Shown here: positions 37,800 through 49,300 of the stretch, piece by piece
Position numbering within the stretch: position 1 is the stretch's first letter
How the letters are laid out: every line of letters begins with the position of its first letter
NCBI GenBank assembly: GCA_019843655.1
Contig: JACDQD010000001.1
Coordinates: 48,294,443 to 48,358,442 of the forward strand
DNA from: Lethocerus indicus
Lineage: Eukaryota > Arthropoda > Insecta > Hemiptera > Belostomatidae
DNA length: 64,000 nucleotides
Direction of reading: 5' to 3'
Translations under genes and position numbers: made by a program
The notes under the pieces: generated by a model
What the model saw: only the letters and a program-made list of their open reading frames with translations
Told to the model about the DNA's origin: nothing
Databases searched by the model: none

Positions 37800-38189
37800 A
37801 TTAAACGGTGATTGCGTCATACTACGATTACAAGCCGTAGAAAAACATCTGGGCCTATCTTATTTAGGTGGCCGAAAGTAAGATGAAGACAAGGACAACA
37901 CAAATGACCTCTGGACGAGAGCAAACCTAAAATTCGCGTTCTCTCCGAGATAGAAACGGCCGATAGAGCGGTGGGAACTCGTTCCTAATCTCGGACTCTG
38001 CGGTCTCCCTATCGCCGCTATCTTTCTCTCCTCCTTTCCGGAGAAAAGAGGCCCCCCCCCCGGCTCGGTTTGTTTTGTTCTCGTTCGGAAACCGATAGCG
38101 CGCGGGAACAATACTTCCCGACAGATAATGATTATTTACCCGGCAGTGTAATGGGACCGCGATGAATGTAAACAGAACCTTCCGGCCCG

Positions 38190-38191
<2 letters not shown>
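37796..38191. other. Intergenic DNA, nothing recognised
   Basis: A C run lies at 38052-38061. No gene. Confidence 0.5.

Positions 38192-38246
<55 letters not shown>
38192..38246. repeat. (TA)n microsatellite
   Basis: Pure TA array of about 27 units. Confidence 0.99.
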
Positions 38247-38247
<1 letters not shown>

Positions 38248-38768
38248 CATACGGGGAAAACGTTGGAAAATGTTTTTGAGACGGACGATTTTTCCATCCC
38301 AGAGCTAACGATTTTTCGGTCCTCGATATTATGGGGAGTTGTTATTATAATAAATAATAACTATAAATAACTCCGAGATCGTTTGTCCGTAAACGTACGT
38401 TATAATATTGATGTTTTACGTAGAAGAAAGATACGGGGTGTCCTGGGTCGCATTCTAATATGATGCTACTGGGCGTCGGACGATTAATTCTAATTGGCCT
38501 AATGAGGAGAGGGCCCCTATTGTCTGACACGCTCCCATTTCATCCTACGGCGGTCGGACACTGTTTTAAGTAAGTTACAGAATTATTTTAAACGGCAGGT
38601 TTAAATTTGAGGATTCCGAGTACTGTAACGGTGTTAATTTTCTATGGTTTGGCAACATCGCCCATACAGAAGCGGTTGACAGTCAAGCGACAGTGCAGGC
38701 GGGAAGTAGAGAAAATATGTTCGCAATTTACGGTTAAAGAAGGTGCTGTAGTTTTCACGTCTGTAGGC
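38247..38768. other. Intergenic DNA, nothing recognised
   Basis: No gene recognised. Confidence 0.5.
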
Positions 38769-39052
38769 TTTTTTTGACACGATACAAACAAATTTTATTT
38801 CTTTAAATACAAATGATACATCGATAAAACGATATACAAATGGGGATTCCTACATGCAGACCGGCCTATTGGCTTTACTATATATATGTACTTAAATATT
38901 ATGGTACATTGATCGTGAATATTTAACAATATTGTTGTGATAATCGGGAAAATATACAATGAAAACCCGAGAACTTAAGCTACACTCACTACATTCACTC
39001 GCACAGACACACACATTCACTCACGCACTTTGCACTGCACTTTGCACTTGCC

Positions 39053-39108
39053 ACGACAGTATACACTGTCGTACGGGCACTGGTGACAGTATACGACCGG
39101 TCGTATAC
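39053..39108. repeat. Palindrome pair in the retroelement 3' region
   Basis: ACGACAGT (39053-39060) faces ACTGTCGT (39065-39072) across four bases. The 20-base run GTATACGACCGGTCGTATAC (39089-39108) is a perfect palindrome. They are adjacent to GCACTTT-type short repeats at 39027-39050. Confidence 0.85.
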
Positions 39109-39199
39109 CGTCGTTAGCACTATGCACTATAGGCACTTTAACTGGCACATTCACAGCTTTCACTACACTGTTTCACTTTGACTTTGGTTGGGGGGTCTT

Positions 39200-39595
39200 C
39201 TAGCTGGGCGTGAGGACCCTCCTCCTTGCGGTACGTCTTTTGGGTGGCCAGTGGGGTTTTTGAGGTAGCCGGGAGGAAGATGCCAAGGGATTTGGGTGGT
39301 TTTGAAGTTTGTCTCTGTGTTTAGTCGCTATTTTGTCTATTATTTCGTCCAGTTTAGGTGTCTGGGCCAAGTCGTGTACGTGTTCTTGGGGGTATGTCGA
39401 GGGCGATTCGGGGGGGATTTGTTCCGAGCGATTTGTAGTTTTTTTCATGTGTGTGTCGGCTGCTTCACGCCGAACGGGACACGCGCTAATTAGGGAGGGC
39501 CTGACTATTGTTTTGTATACGGTCAGTTTCGACCTCTCGTTGAGCACTAGAGTCTTCCTAGTTTGCTTTTGGCCTGCTGTTTTTACAGCCTGTAT
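39200..39595 (-). pseudogene. Non-LTR reverse transcriptase C-terminal fragment
   Basis: Begins near AVKTAGQKQTRKTL and continues SKLTVYKTIVRPSLISACPV, the region after the polymerase palm in Jockey-clade elements. It goes on through EAADTHMKK, HVHDLAQTPKLDEIIDKIA and TKHRDKLQNHPNPL to RTARRRVLTPS and a stop. The C-terminal half is undamaged apart from small deletions, so it is probably younger than the 9.7 and 46 kb fossils. The palm with its FADD-type catalytic motif is absent. The antisense frame of 160 codons at 39309-39791 is a shadow. Confidence 0.88.
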
Positions 39596-39600
39596 ACGAG

Positions 39601-40665
39601 TTGAATTCGGTGGCGGCGTGAGTCACTTTGACACTCCGGTGGTGTTAGAGTCCCCTACACGGGCACAAATGAACCGAATGACAGTGCAAAGAGGGCGGCC
39701 GGCGAGCGCCGAAGTGAGTCACGCCGCTAACGAAACCCGTCTAGCGAAAGACCGCCAAACCGGCCAAAGTAGCGGCCACCTGCCGGAATAAGCCTAACTC
39801 TACCTCTCTCGGCCCTAACTGGGACAACAATCAGAGGCTGCCTGTTACTGAGAAAAAAGGGCGTAAACCTTATTTTTTATAATCCTTATACAAGATTTTC
39901 GTGCCACTCTTATAGTCATTTACCGGGATTATCGGGGGACGGGGTCGGTCCCCGGGGGGCGGCCGGGACTGGGGCCTGGAGGATTTTCCTGGCTCAGATC
40001 TGAATAGTAAATCCGATACAGGTATTTCCGGAACGGCGGCGTCCCCTTTCGTTATAAAAGTTAACCGCCTCCAATAAGCAGTTGCCGCCGTCCTCTCCTG
40101 GGAACCGACCCGATTAACAAACTGCGCCCGACGGCGGTCTCTATTCCACCGATCCAGCATTCGGAACCCGTCCAAGTCTATGAATATCTTTCTATGCAAA
40201 TTACCGTGTAGACTCTTTTTCTTAAAAAAAAAAAAAAGGAAAAAGTAGCAATCCGGAGAGATTAAACGGAGGTTGACGCGGAAACGTTTTTCGCATTTCG
40301 ATATTTCGCCCGAGCTCTGGTAGCGCTCGCCTAAGCCGGTAGGACTTGGAGTTTGAAGTGTAAAATTGGGTTCCACGATCATTTACGCGCTCTCGTACAC
40401 CGCGACGGATAGTCCCCGGATTGAAAATTAAAAGTTGGTAGTGGAGTAAGACTCCCAACGGGGGGTTCGAATCCCAGCGGAACGGATTTCCATTCGATTG
40501 AAAATTTGAATATTCATTAAAATAACGGTCTTCCGCCTCGGAGAGCTCGATTATACTCCCCTACCCCGCTTGGCGCAAACAAAATTAGTCTTTACGCCCT
40601 CATTTTATTAAAATGCAATAAACTGCATTGATTATAACAAAAAAGAGTGTAGGAAAGAAGTGGTA
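39601..40665. other. Intergenic DNA, no gene recognised
   Basis: A minus-strand frame of 170 codons at 39870-40382 contains a Phe/Lys run from a homopolymer and no known domain. The tRNA-like box near 40467 is discussed under rejected items. Confidence 0.4.
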
Positions 40666-40770
40666 ATGAAGAAGTTTGTTGTACTAGTATTTTATCTCTG
40701 CCTTCTCGGCGTTAGAACCGAGCTTTCGAGCTTGCAGATTTCGTGCGTTTCGTTTATCGGTTATTTTTAA
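40666..40770 (+). CDS. Candidate small secreted peptide ORF (34 codons)
   Basis: Reads MKKFVVLVFYLCLLGVRTEL and continues SSLQISCVSFIGYF before a stop. The start has two lysines, an uninterrupted hydrophobic core of about 12 residues, then a GVRTE-like region that could be cut by signal peptidase. This is textbook signal-peptide architecture. If real, the product would enter the secretory pathway. No convincing splice donor lies before the stop, no TATA box was identified, and no mature peptide motif or cysteine framework is visible. Chance occurrence in a 64 kb window is quite possible. The family is not recognised. Confidence 0.25.
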   Translation: MKKFVVLVFYLCLLGVRTELSSLQISCVSFIGYF

Positions 40771-41364
40771 AACCAATTAAGAGATATAGAATATTTTCAT
40801 TTGAAGTACGATCGTTAAATATAATATCACCGCCACTCGCCTATTGGGCCTTAAACGCCGGACGCGTCCCGTCAGTAGTGTCGGTGACTATCCCGAAATA
40901 CAAAGGACAAAGTGGAACGAATTTGCGCTAATCAGAGACGTTTATAAAAACCACGAAATTCCTCAGTCAAGGAACTCGAAAGTTATGTTTTCAAACTCTA
41001 ATCATATTCGCTTTGGCCGTAATGAAACGCGTGGCCGTCGTTAAATAAGACGTATCCATAATACATATCATTTTCCAATGGGGGGAAAATCCAACCTCAG
41101 AGCCGGCATTACAATTTCACTTTGGATCGCGCGTAAAGCCGAACAGAAACTGGAGCCCGAATATATAAGTTCTCTTTTACATGCTGCGATGGGAGACTAA
41201 TTCTTTCTTTCTTCGCCTTCCCTATATTTTTTCCTTCTTTTTCCTTCTTTTTCTTCTTTAGTTTTCTTTGGACTCTTCGAGAGTCCTCAAAGTTCGATTT
41301 CCACCAGCAAGGGAAAGTTTTCCGCAAGAGAAGGAATACTGTTTCCCTTTGAATTTTTTATTTG

Positions 41365-41367
<3 letters not shown>
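40771..41367. other. Intergenic DNA, no gene recognised
   Basis: Contains a T/C-rich tract at 41203-41265. No gene. Confidence 0.5.

Positions 41368-41407
<40 letters not shown>
41368..41407. repeat. (TA)n microsatellite
   Basis: TA array of about 20 units. Confidence 0.98.
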
Positions 41408-41409
<2 letters not shown>

Positions 41410-42535
41410 TGTGTGCGTGACATGATATCGTATATAAAAAATATGATGTACTATATAAATATGAAATGAGGAAACGATTCAAGATACTAAAGACAAATTA
41501 TACCGAAAGTTGTAACATTGTACTTTAGCAGAATTTAGCACTTTAGCAGAGACGTTTGTAATTTTCCCGTTTTCTCGCCAGTACAATTTCGTCTGTGAGT
41601 AGTAAAACGGATGGAGAAGGTATACAATCGCACGAGGTGATTTAAATTTCATAATTTAAATCCCGTCGTAAAATGAGAGCTTTATCTTTATTTGTTTTAT
41701 TTGGAAGGACGAACACTAATTTGAACGGGTGTTTGTAGAACACTAATGTTTATAATGTTAATACAGATATTTTTCAGTAAAACGCTTTCTGTACAAAATA
41801 ATATATCCGAGTTGGTTTTAATTAATTTCGTAAATAAATCCGCTCGAAAAGTTTTATTACGAATGTTTTCCGATTTCCCTTTCGATTAATTGACGACGTT
41901 TTTATTACAGAAAATGATTACAATGTCGGATCAGATGTATACAACGTTGCCAGGGACATCACTTAGGGCAAAGAGACGCAATACCGGGTATCATATGGGG
42001 GGAGGTTAAATTGACTGTTGTGCCTCTTGTCGGGTAAATCCGCGTTTAAAAAAAAAGAAAAAAACAACTCGGATATCGCATTTTACGACGCCAATAAACC
42101 TCCGGCCCGGTCAGAGTCGGGCGGTGCACTGTATGCATTCCTCGTAAAACCCAATAGCCCCCGCCCCCCCCCCCCCCGCCCCGGGGGGCACAACAGATAT
42201 CGCTCACAACTAACTTCGCTCCGTATCGATTATACAATAAAGTTATAGCGTACGCGTAAAACGCTTACGCCGCATTCGAGTACGAACAGAAATACGATCG
42301 CGGAATTAAAAGGATCGTTCGTCATCGTCAGTAGCGTCCCCCCAGTTGTAGAAGAGAGCGTTTACGCCGATAAGACGATCCTTTCGCGAGGTCGGTTCCA
42401 GAATTGTGGTCGAAAAACAGTTTTAACACCTTTTATTGAACAAAATTATTTTTCAACACAATCTCCGTTTTGGAAGATACACCTTGTAGAATTGTGTAGA
42501 ATAATTATTTAAGTTATAAATTAACCATCGCATAA
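41408..42535. other. Intergenic DNA, AT-rich
   Basis: A direct repeat ACTTTAGCAGA occurs at 41522 and 41541. A C-rich tract lies at 42158-42190. An open stretch follows the acceptor-like TTTTTATTACAG at 41899-41910, but it is too short to call an exon. Confidence 0.4.
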
Positions 42536-42740
42536 ATGAGCCGTTTATTTTTCCAGTTACCATGATTACATGTACAACTTCGTGTTATTTATCAGTAAAG
42601 CATTTCAGGTTGCTTATATTCCGAGCAAATATGATAATTCGTGACACATAAGTTTTCAGAGTTAGTTCAATAATTGATCCCAGTAGTTTGAAAGTGGCCT
42701 AACTCCATTTATACTTAAATCGAGATATTTACTATTGATA

Positions 42741-43138
42741 ATGTCGGAAAGCAGCGATGAAGGTAATTTTAATTAGTATTTACAAGTGAACCTCAGTTTT
42801 TCGACAATTGCGTTAGTTGAATAACCGGTACGTTGAATTAATATAAAACTTAAAATTTAATATTAAATTTTAGAAATTATTTCACCCGTGGGGAAGAACA
42901 GAACAAGACCATTTAGTTCAGATAGTGAAGAAGAAATAGTAACTAATGATTTTAAAAAAAAGAAAAAAGTCGAAACAGAAATAGAATTATAGAACAATAT
43001 TCGTCTTCAGGGGATGAAGATACGAATAGCAATGGAAAAAAAATAATGAATCATACATCCGAAAAGTGCGAAAGATTAAATGGAATTCGGAGAAAAGATA
43101 TTCTTCAAATCCCTTTCACACGCACAAAATGTAGATGA
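42741..43138 (+). CDS. Small two-exon gene candidate, acidic Ser-rich, one frameshift
   Basis: Exon 1 (42741-42762) reads MSESSDE. A donor AG|GTAATT is followed by a 111-base intron and the acceptor AAATTTTAG. Exon 2 starts at 42874 and joins in frame as EIISPVGKNRTRPFSSDSEE, then a lysine run. In the A-rich run near 42955-42968 the frame is lost: one frame stops within 15 codons, while the shifted frame continues RNRIIEQYSSSGDEDTNSNG and ends DILQIPFTRTKCR at 43138. AATAAA follows at 43250-43255. Acidic Ser/Asp/Glu clusters beside a basic run suggest a nuclear protein or the N-terminal part of a transposon protein, but I recognise no family. Codon use is A-rich, unlike surrounding DNA. The frameshift could be decay or an assembly error in the homopolymer. 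Confidence 0.5.
42763..42873 (+). other. Predicted intron of the 42.7 kb gene candidate
   Basis: GT...AG boundaries with an AT-rich interior and an AAATTTTAG acceptor. The 111-base length is typical for insects. Removing it joins codons without a stop. Confidence 0.45.
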
Positions 43139-43249
43139 GTAGTAAATTGTTTTGTAACAAATTTATGTTTGTAATTTTGTACGTTATGTAGCTAAAAAAT
43201 GTTTTGAATCGCATAAATTATGTCTCCGAAGTGTTTTAAAGATATGTAA

Positions 43250-43255
43250 AATAAA
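43250..43255 (+). promoter_or_regulatory. Polyadenylation signal AATAAA
   Basis: Lies 112 bases downstream of the stop at 43138 and just before the inverted motif at 43297, fitting transcription termination inside the cassette. Confidence 0.5.
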
Positions 43256-43443
43256 TTCAGTATTGTCTTTCAATTTGAAGCATCTTAAATTATGTTGAAT
43301 GGACTTGGGCACTTTCAAATTTTATAATGAATCCGGTTGTTAATTTTGAACAAAGGTTTTTGGTTTGAAAGTGGCCTAACTCCATTCTTGATAAGAAAAC
43401 GCATATTATTCACTTAATAATTGCCACTATTTTAATAGGAACT

Positions 43444-43581
43444 ATGAATTCAACACCCTTAGATACACTTAAGCAGTATGACTCATTAGTATCCTATATG
43501 TATATTTTTAAATTGATCGAAACGCAAACTCTTAAATATCTCGATTTGAAGATAAATGGACTTAGGCCACTTTCAAAATAA
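43444..43581 (+). CDS. 45-codon ORF ending in the terminal repeat
   Basis: Reads MNSTPLDTLKQYDSLVSYMY, then IFKLIETQTLKYLDLKINGL and RPLSK before a stop. The last 16 codons are encoded by the right inverted arm itself (43533 on), so the repeat is translatable in this orientation. It could be the residue of a longer protein, or a chance frame in AT-rich DNA. No family is recognised. Confidence 0.25.
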   Translation: MNSTPLDTLKQYDSLVSYMYIFKLIETQTLKYLDLKINGLRPLSK

Positions 43582-43590
43582 ACGGCTCAA

Positions 43591-44480
<890 letters not shown>

Positions 44481-44772
44481 CCCTCCCTCCCTAACCCGCT
44501 AACCCGCCCGAGATCATCCCACGCCCCCTCGTTGGCGTATTTTTGTCGAAAGCCCGATTAATAATAAAGAAAACCGTTCGTTTTAATCGCTACGACGAGA
44601 AACCTTTCTCCGGAAAACACTTTCACAAATTTTGAGAAACGTATACTATTAAATGAACGGTAACAGTGTACGATTGGTGGAACCTACCGGCTATAGATAA
44701 TAAGCTAAATTAGATTATTACGAAAATTATTATTTATTATTGATATTAACTTTCGTATTCATTTTGTTGCAG

Positions 44773-44886
44773 GTAGGAGAGTTTGACGTATTGTTCCGCA
44801 GGAAGACTGTCTGGTCGCCGACGGGACGTCGCTACCCGAATCAATTGTACGTAACTGCTAAGGCCAAAGCTAGTAACGATTATTAA
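44773..44886 (+). CDS. Candidate terminal coding exon
   Basis: An acceptor TTTTGTTGCAG ends at 44772. It is followed by 37 codons reading GEFDVLFRRKTVWSPTGRRY, then PNQLYVTAKAKASNDY and TAA at 44884. The residue mix is protein-like and includes mid-frequency residues such as W, F and Y. No partner exon was located, the preceding intron would contain the (CT)n array, and no polyadenylation signal was found close by. The frame is also open for about ten codons before the acceptor, so the splice site is not proven. The family is not recognised. Confidence 0.25.
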   Translation, partial: VGEFDVLFRRKTVWSPTGRRYPNQLYVTAKAKASNDY

Positions 44887-45908
44887 CGCGTTTCTACGAA
44901 TGATATATATTTTTATTTTATATTTATCTGCTCATTGCGATGAACGGGGAGCCGGCAAATCGGGCCAATCGGTCTTAGCCGGATCGGCGGCGAATTTGAA
45001 CTAGACAAAGTTTGGGAGAGAAATATAAGGGCGTAAAGTGGATTAGGGGAGTGGGAAACGATGGCCTTATCCCAGGTTATAATAGGGCGATTGTTGTTCC
45101 CTCCCGGCGAGATAAATTATCGCCGGCAGTTTAATACAATCGAACCCCTCGGATTTCTGGGTAGGCGGTCCTGGGGTCGGTTAGTATTAATTAGTACTAA
45201 TACTCGCTTTCTATCCGCGACCGATTCCCCCATAAAAAGGAAGCCCTTTTTTCCTTCGCCCCTCTAGTAGGCGCGAGGAGGTTCGCCGTCGAAAAACCGA
45301 GCTCCCCAACCCGGGGGGAGGGCTTAATTGCATTCCACGGAAGCTTAATTTAAACGGTGATGTATACCCCGAGAACGTCTTCTTCGTTCATTTATCGCCG
45401 TTAATGTGTTTAGTAATTTGGGCGGACGAGTGAGCTCCTCGCCCCTCCCCTCCGGACTTAGTTCGGCCCCCCTTCTAATGCCTACGGCTTTAGGCCCCAT
45501 CGACCCTGGATAGGATGACCGTCGACCTCTTAAACGTTTCGGTATATCAGGGATAACACCGTCACATTTTTTCCGTCTTCAAAAGTGGAAGGTCGACGAG
45601 AAGTGTTTTCTAACGAGCCCCTAACAGCCCTCTAGGTTATTTAGTTTTAAGTCCTCGACAGCTCTTATTAGAATTTTGGAGCAATTTTCTCTCGGCCTAC
45701 TGAATTTTCTTCTTCTTCCCCCGTGTTCTAATTATCTGTATCTTGATTCTGATTAAATTGTAAAAAGTAAATATATATAAAATTAAATTATCGGAATATA
45801 AAAGTGAAAGCGGATTTTTTTAATTTTAGATATAGTAAACAATCTATTATTAAACATAAATCCGATCGTTTTTCACCTCGAAATAAACATTTTAACTAAA
45901 TTTTTTTT
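44887..45908. other. Intergenic DNA, no gene recognised
   Basis: Only short frames. The end, 45725-45908, is AT-rich and abuts the retroelement fossil. Confidence 0.5.
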
Positions 45909-45911
45909 ACT

Positions 45912-46312
45912 TTCTTGGTCTCAACATCCAATCCTGGTGCAGGCGATGGAGAGTGAGGGTGAATGGCTCCAAGAGCGCCCACGTCACCTTCACACTACGT
46001 CGTCGGCACTGTCCTGACGTCTATTTCAATTACATACCAATTCCCACCCAACAGCAGATTCGCTATCTTCGGCTCCACCTCGACAAACGACTCAAAAGAA
46101 CCGACTTAAACAGAAAATTTGGACTCTAAGGCCATTACTAAGTAACAAGCTGACAATATACAAAGCGATACTTAAACCGACCTGGACGTACGGTATTGAG
46201 CTGTGGGGTTCCACCGAGACATGCAACATCGCTCGCATCCAGAGATTTCGGTCAAAAGTCTTCTCAAAAGTTTCTTGGTCGAAACGTTTACTGCGAGAGT
46301 CACTTAACAAAT
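45912..46312 (+). pseudogene. Jockey-type reverse transcriptase fragment
   Basis: The first frame reads GLNIQSWCRRWRVRVNGSKS, AHVTFTLRRRHCPDVYFNY and IPTQQQIRYLRLHLDKRL, the block after the palm, equivalent to VRYLGLHLDRRL in Jockey-clade elements. A frame change near 46095 is followed by LSNKLTIYKAILKPTWTYGI, ELWGSTET, then IQRFRSKVF and an early stop at 46312. It preserves the best copy of the TWTYGIELWGST segment in the window. The catalytic palm upstream is missing and the C terminus diverges. The element fossil is non-functional. Confidence 0.9.
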
Positions 46313-49300
46313 AACTTCGCCATTTTATCTAGATCGTAATTCAAAGTAGAATCAATGGGCACGGTTCTACTTGATACAGAAACCGGGTCTCTTTTAAGTT
46401 ACCGCAAGATTTGGAGCCCTCAGAAAATACGCTTTATTTACCGGAGAGTATTACTAGGGGACAACGGCCATACAAAATCGGGCTGAAGGAAGGTTTATCC
46501 CTGCGAGATAGGGCCGGGCGGATAAAAACCCAACGGCTCGAGAATAGATTCCTGACACCTCGCCCATTGTCCGCAGAGATCGAGCCGCTGAAAACGCCGC
46601 CACAGATCACGATCTCAAATCAGTTTCCATCCCTAGTAAAGTTGAATTAATTGAGATTTGTACGGCGATAACGAAATGCAGTCGAGCCGGAAATCGAAAC
46701 GGGGTCATCGGTCGATTACAAATTTTAAAACGATCGGATCTCTTAAACATTCCAGTCGTCGAAGTGCCGATTTAAAAATGGCCGAAGTTATTTCGCAGCT
46801 GTCGCTGTTAACAGCCCATCCTATGTTATAAGGTGACTATTCGTGCATACAAATGTACGTAGAAAAAGAAAAATAGTAAATTTTTTTGATAAAATTTTGA
46901 TAATCGCAGATATTTTAGAATAATTAGTACTCTCCTCCTGTTACAAAATTATTTACTTTCGAATCGGGTGTAGAATCGGCTTATTTATAAATTCTTATAT
47001 TTTTCAGTAGCCATACGTTTATCGCAAATTCTCAGCAAGCTTTATTATTAGAAAATAGAAGCTCAAACAAAGTCAAATGAAATTTGATGAGAATTATATA
47101 TTTTTTTCGGAAGTGGTTTGCAACCGAATTTTAATGTTTAAAAAATTCTCTTCCCCTGGAAATGACCCACGGATCCTTTCTTTTATCTCCACGACCGACG
47201 AGAGATAACCGGATTGATAACCGACAGATTAAAAGGTCATTCATAAATCTCGTCGCTTATGAATGAATTACCCCTCTGGAATTTAATTCGAGAGCATTTT
47301 CCTCGCTTAATATTTGGTTTAACCGCTCGGTTTAAACGCTATTTATCTGACCTCAAGAAACCCGTATCAACTCGGTATTTTCTCAGAGAATGACAGAACG
47401 GAGACATAATTTTCTCTTTCGTGAAGAGAATTGATTCCTAACATTTTCTTATTAACTCTATCTCCGAATTACTCATTAACGATGAAATTACGTAATTAAT
47501 TTTAGGAATCGATTTCACTCCCTCGTAATATTCAATTAACTGAAAGAGTTTCGACCGATCGGTACGAGTTAATCGCTTTAAAACAGTAATAGAGCTGTAA
47601 TTATGACAATTGGAATTCTTAGCGGTCCCTCGAAATTCCCATTGGGACGAGTCGACCGTTTCCTAGGACCCCCATACTCCTATTCGGAACAGCCGAGATC
47701 GAACCTTTTAAGAAAGTTCCATATTCCCCAACCCCCACCATCAAAGTTTTTCTTGCGGCTCCTCCTTCTCGAAGGCCCGGGCATTAAGCATTTATTTATC
47801 GGCGCCCGATGAATTTTGAAAATTCATCCCCGGCCCCACCGTAATCCTGGATGCGCCCGAGCGTGAATTCATTATGCGTTCCATTAGCGTTCCGAGTTCA
47901 ATAACGATTCCACCCCCTTCCCCGCCGTTATTATCGGCGTTATTTAAGACTCCCAGTGTAAATTCTTGACAAGGCACCGGGCCATATAATAAGTAATGTC
48001 GCCGCTAAATTATTCATCCTGTTCTTTCGGTCGGATCGTCCGGATCGCATCGAACGACCGAGACAAAAATTGCGTCTACATTTTAACTGCACGGGTACAT
48101 CTTTCCTTTAATCGTCTACAGTCGAATTCAGAATTAAAGAATTGTATCGTTCTTAAAGACTCGGATTTACGATTAAAACCTGCCGACCGCATTTTAAAGT
48201 TTGCTTCTTCGAACGAATCCGATAAATTTATCAGACAACTCTGATCGCCCGTTTTCATATTTGGAGAGTGCCTAGATATCCGAGCGCACGACTTCCAGGT
48301 CTGCCGCAACGGAGTCACAATAAATCGAGAAACCCCTTCTCCGCTTTTCGGAAATACTATCGACCGGTTACCGGGTCCCTTAGCCTTAGCTCCTATTTAC
48401 AGCCGGCGCGAATCCGAATTTCGGCTCGGCCGGTTCAAAGACCGTTCCGTTTCCACACGCCCCCCCCCCAACCGTTTTTCCGCGGCAAAGGCCGGACGGA
48501 ACCATTTATATGGTAATCCCGGGTCGGGCTAAATAGAGACCCCTCTCCCTACGAGCGGAGAGTCGCGCGATCGGCCAAGAAATGGCCGCCCGAGAACCAA
48601 CCATAAATCGGAGGTGGTGTGGGGGCGGCCTCTCCAGAATTTGAGAGAGCGTTAATCGCCGACTCGGAGCTTGTTTGCACGTCGCCGGGGATTAGACCCC
48701 CTTCCACGACCGTAAATCGCTTATGATCCCCCCCCCACCCCACCCGCCCCGGTTAACTATTTATTCCCGATTTCCTCCAACGACCGTAGGCGTCCTGCGT
48801 TCGGGATTACCCCCGGCTTATCGGTGACCCTCCCACCCCTCGACCGTTAACGTTGATGACGATACATGTGTCGGTTTCCTATGTCCCGATTATAGAGGTG
48901 CTCGTCCGTGCCGAACATCTGTCCCGGACTGTGGGCGCACTATCACGCCGTTTCGATAAGTAATCTTCCCTATGCGTTGGCAGCAACTTTGGGTAGTTGC
49001 GAAGCACTTGCTCGTGGCCGAGCATAGGCCACCCTGAGTTTGATGTTTTCGGTTATTATGGCTGTTACTGTAAAGGAGCGAAAGGAGGGGGCAAATCGAC
49101 CGATAAATTTCCAACACTCCGCTACCCCTATTTTAAACTTATAGCAATATTTATTTTACGTTAACCTCGCAAATTGTATAACGATTGAGTGTGTGGCAGT
49201 GCCGACGAGGACGATACTTCTGCGGCCGAAAAGCGTAAGTACCTCACTATATTACTCGATGTTCTGGCCTGTTTTGTTTGGGATTAGAGGCCGATTAAGA

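Larger units (their letters stand above)
38769..39600 (-). mobile_element. 5'-truncated non-LTR retrotransposon, 3' end only
   Basis: On the minus strand the order is: reverse transcriptase C terminus (39595-39200), stop, an untranslated region of about 430 bases, an AATAAA signal near 38797 and an A run at 38769-38775. Its untranslated region matches 61845-62090, so at least two copies of this family lie in the window. It differs in protein sequence from the plus-strand Jockey-type fragments. The region 39053-39108 contains unusually strong palindromes. Confidence 0.85.
42536..43590. mobile_element. Unassigned inverted-repeat cassette carrying a small spliced gene
   Basis: A motif with core GAAAGTGGCCTAA occurs four times in alternating orientation: 42687-42731 (+), 43297-43320 (-), 43364-43386 (+) and 43533-43590 (-). 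The outermost right arm extends into TAAACGGCTCA. The matching TGAGCCGTTTATTTT lies at 42537-42551, separated from the rest of the left arm by about 135 unrelated bases. The interior is AT-rich and CpG-poor, unlike its flanks. The arrangement suggests two adjacent or nested DNA transposons, the first enclosing a gene candidate at 42741-43138. No target duplication could be fixed and no known transposase motif is visible. Confidence 0.6.

Noticed and set aside
39309..39791. 160-codon plus-strand frame
   Set aside because: It lies antisense to the clear reverse transcriptase remnant at 39200-39595, so it is a shadow.
39870..40382. 170-codon minus-strand frame
   Set aside because: It contains a Phe/Lys run created by a homopolymer and has no recognisable family or gene structure.
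40400..40495. tRNA gene suggested by a GGTTCGAATCC box at about 40465
   Set aside because: The T-stem pairs only three of five positions, no acceptor stem or proper anticodon loop could be built, and the A box is poor. At most a degenerate tRNA-derived fragment.
41899..42009. Exon after a TTTTTATTACAG acceptor
   Set aside because: Only about 33 open codons, low-complexity end, no donor or partner exon; within chance expectation.
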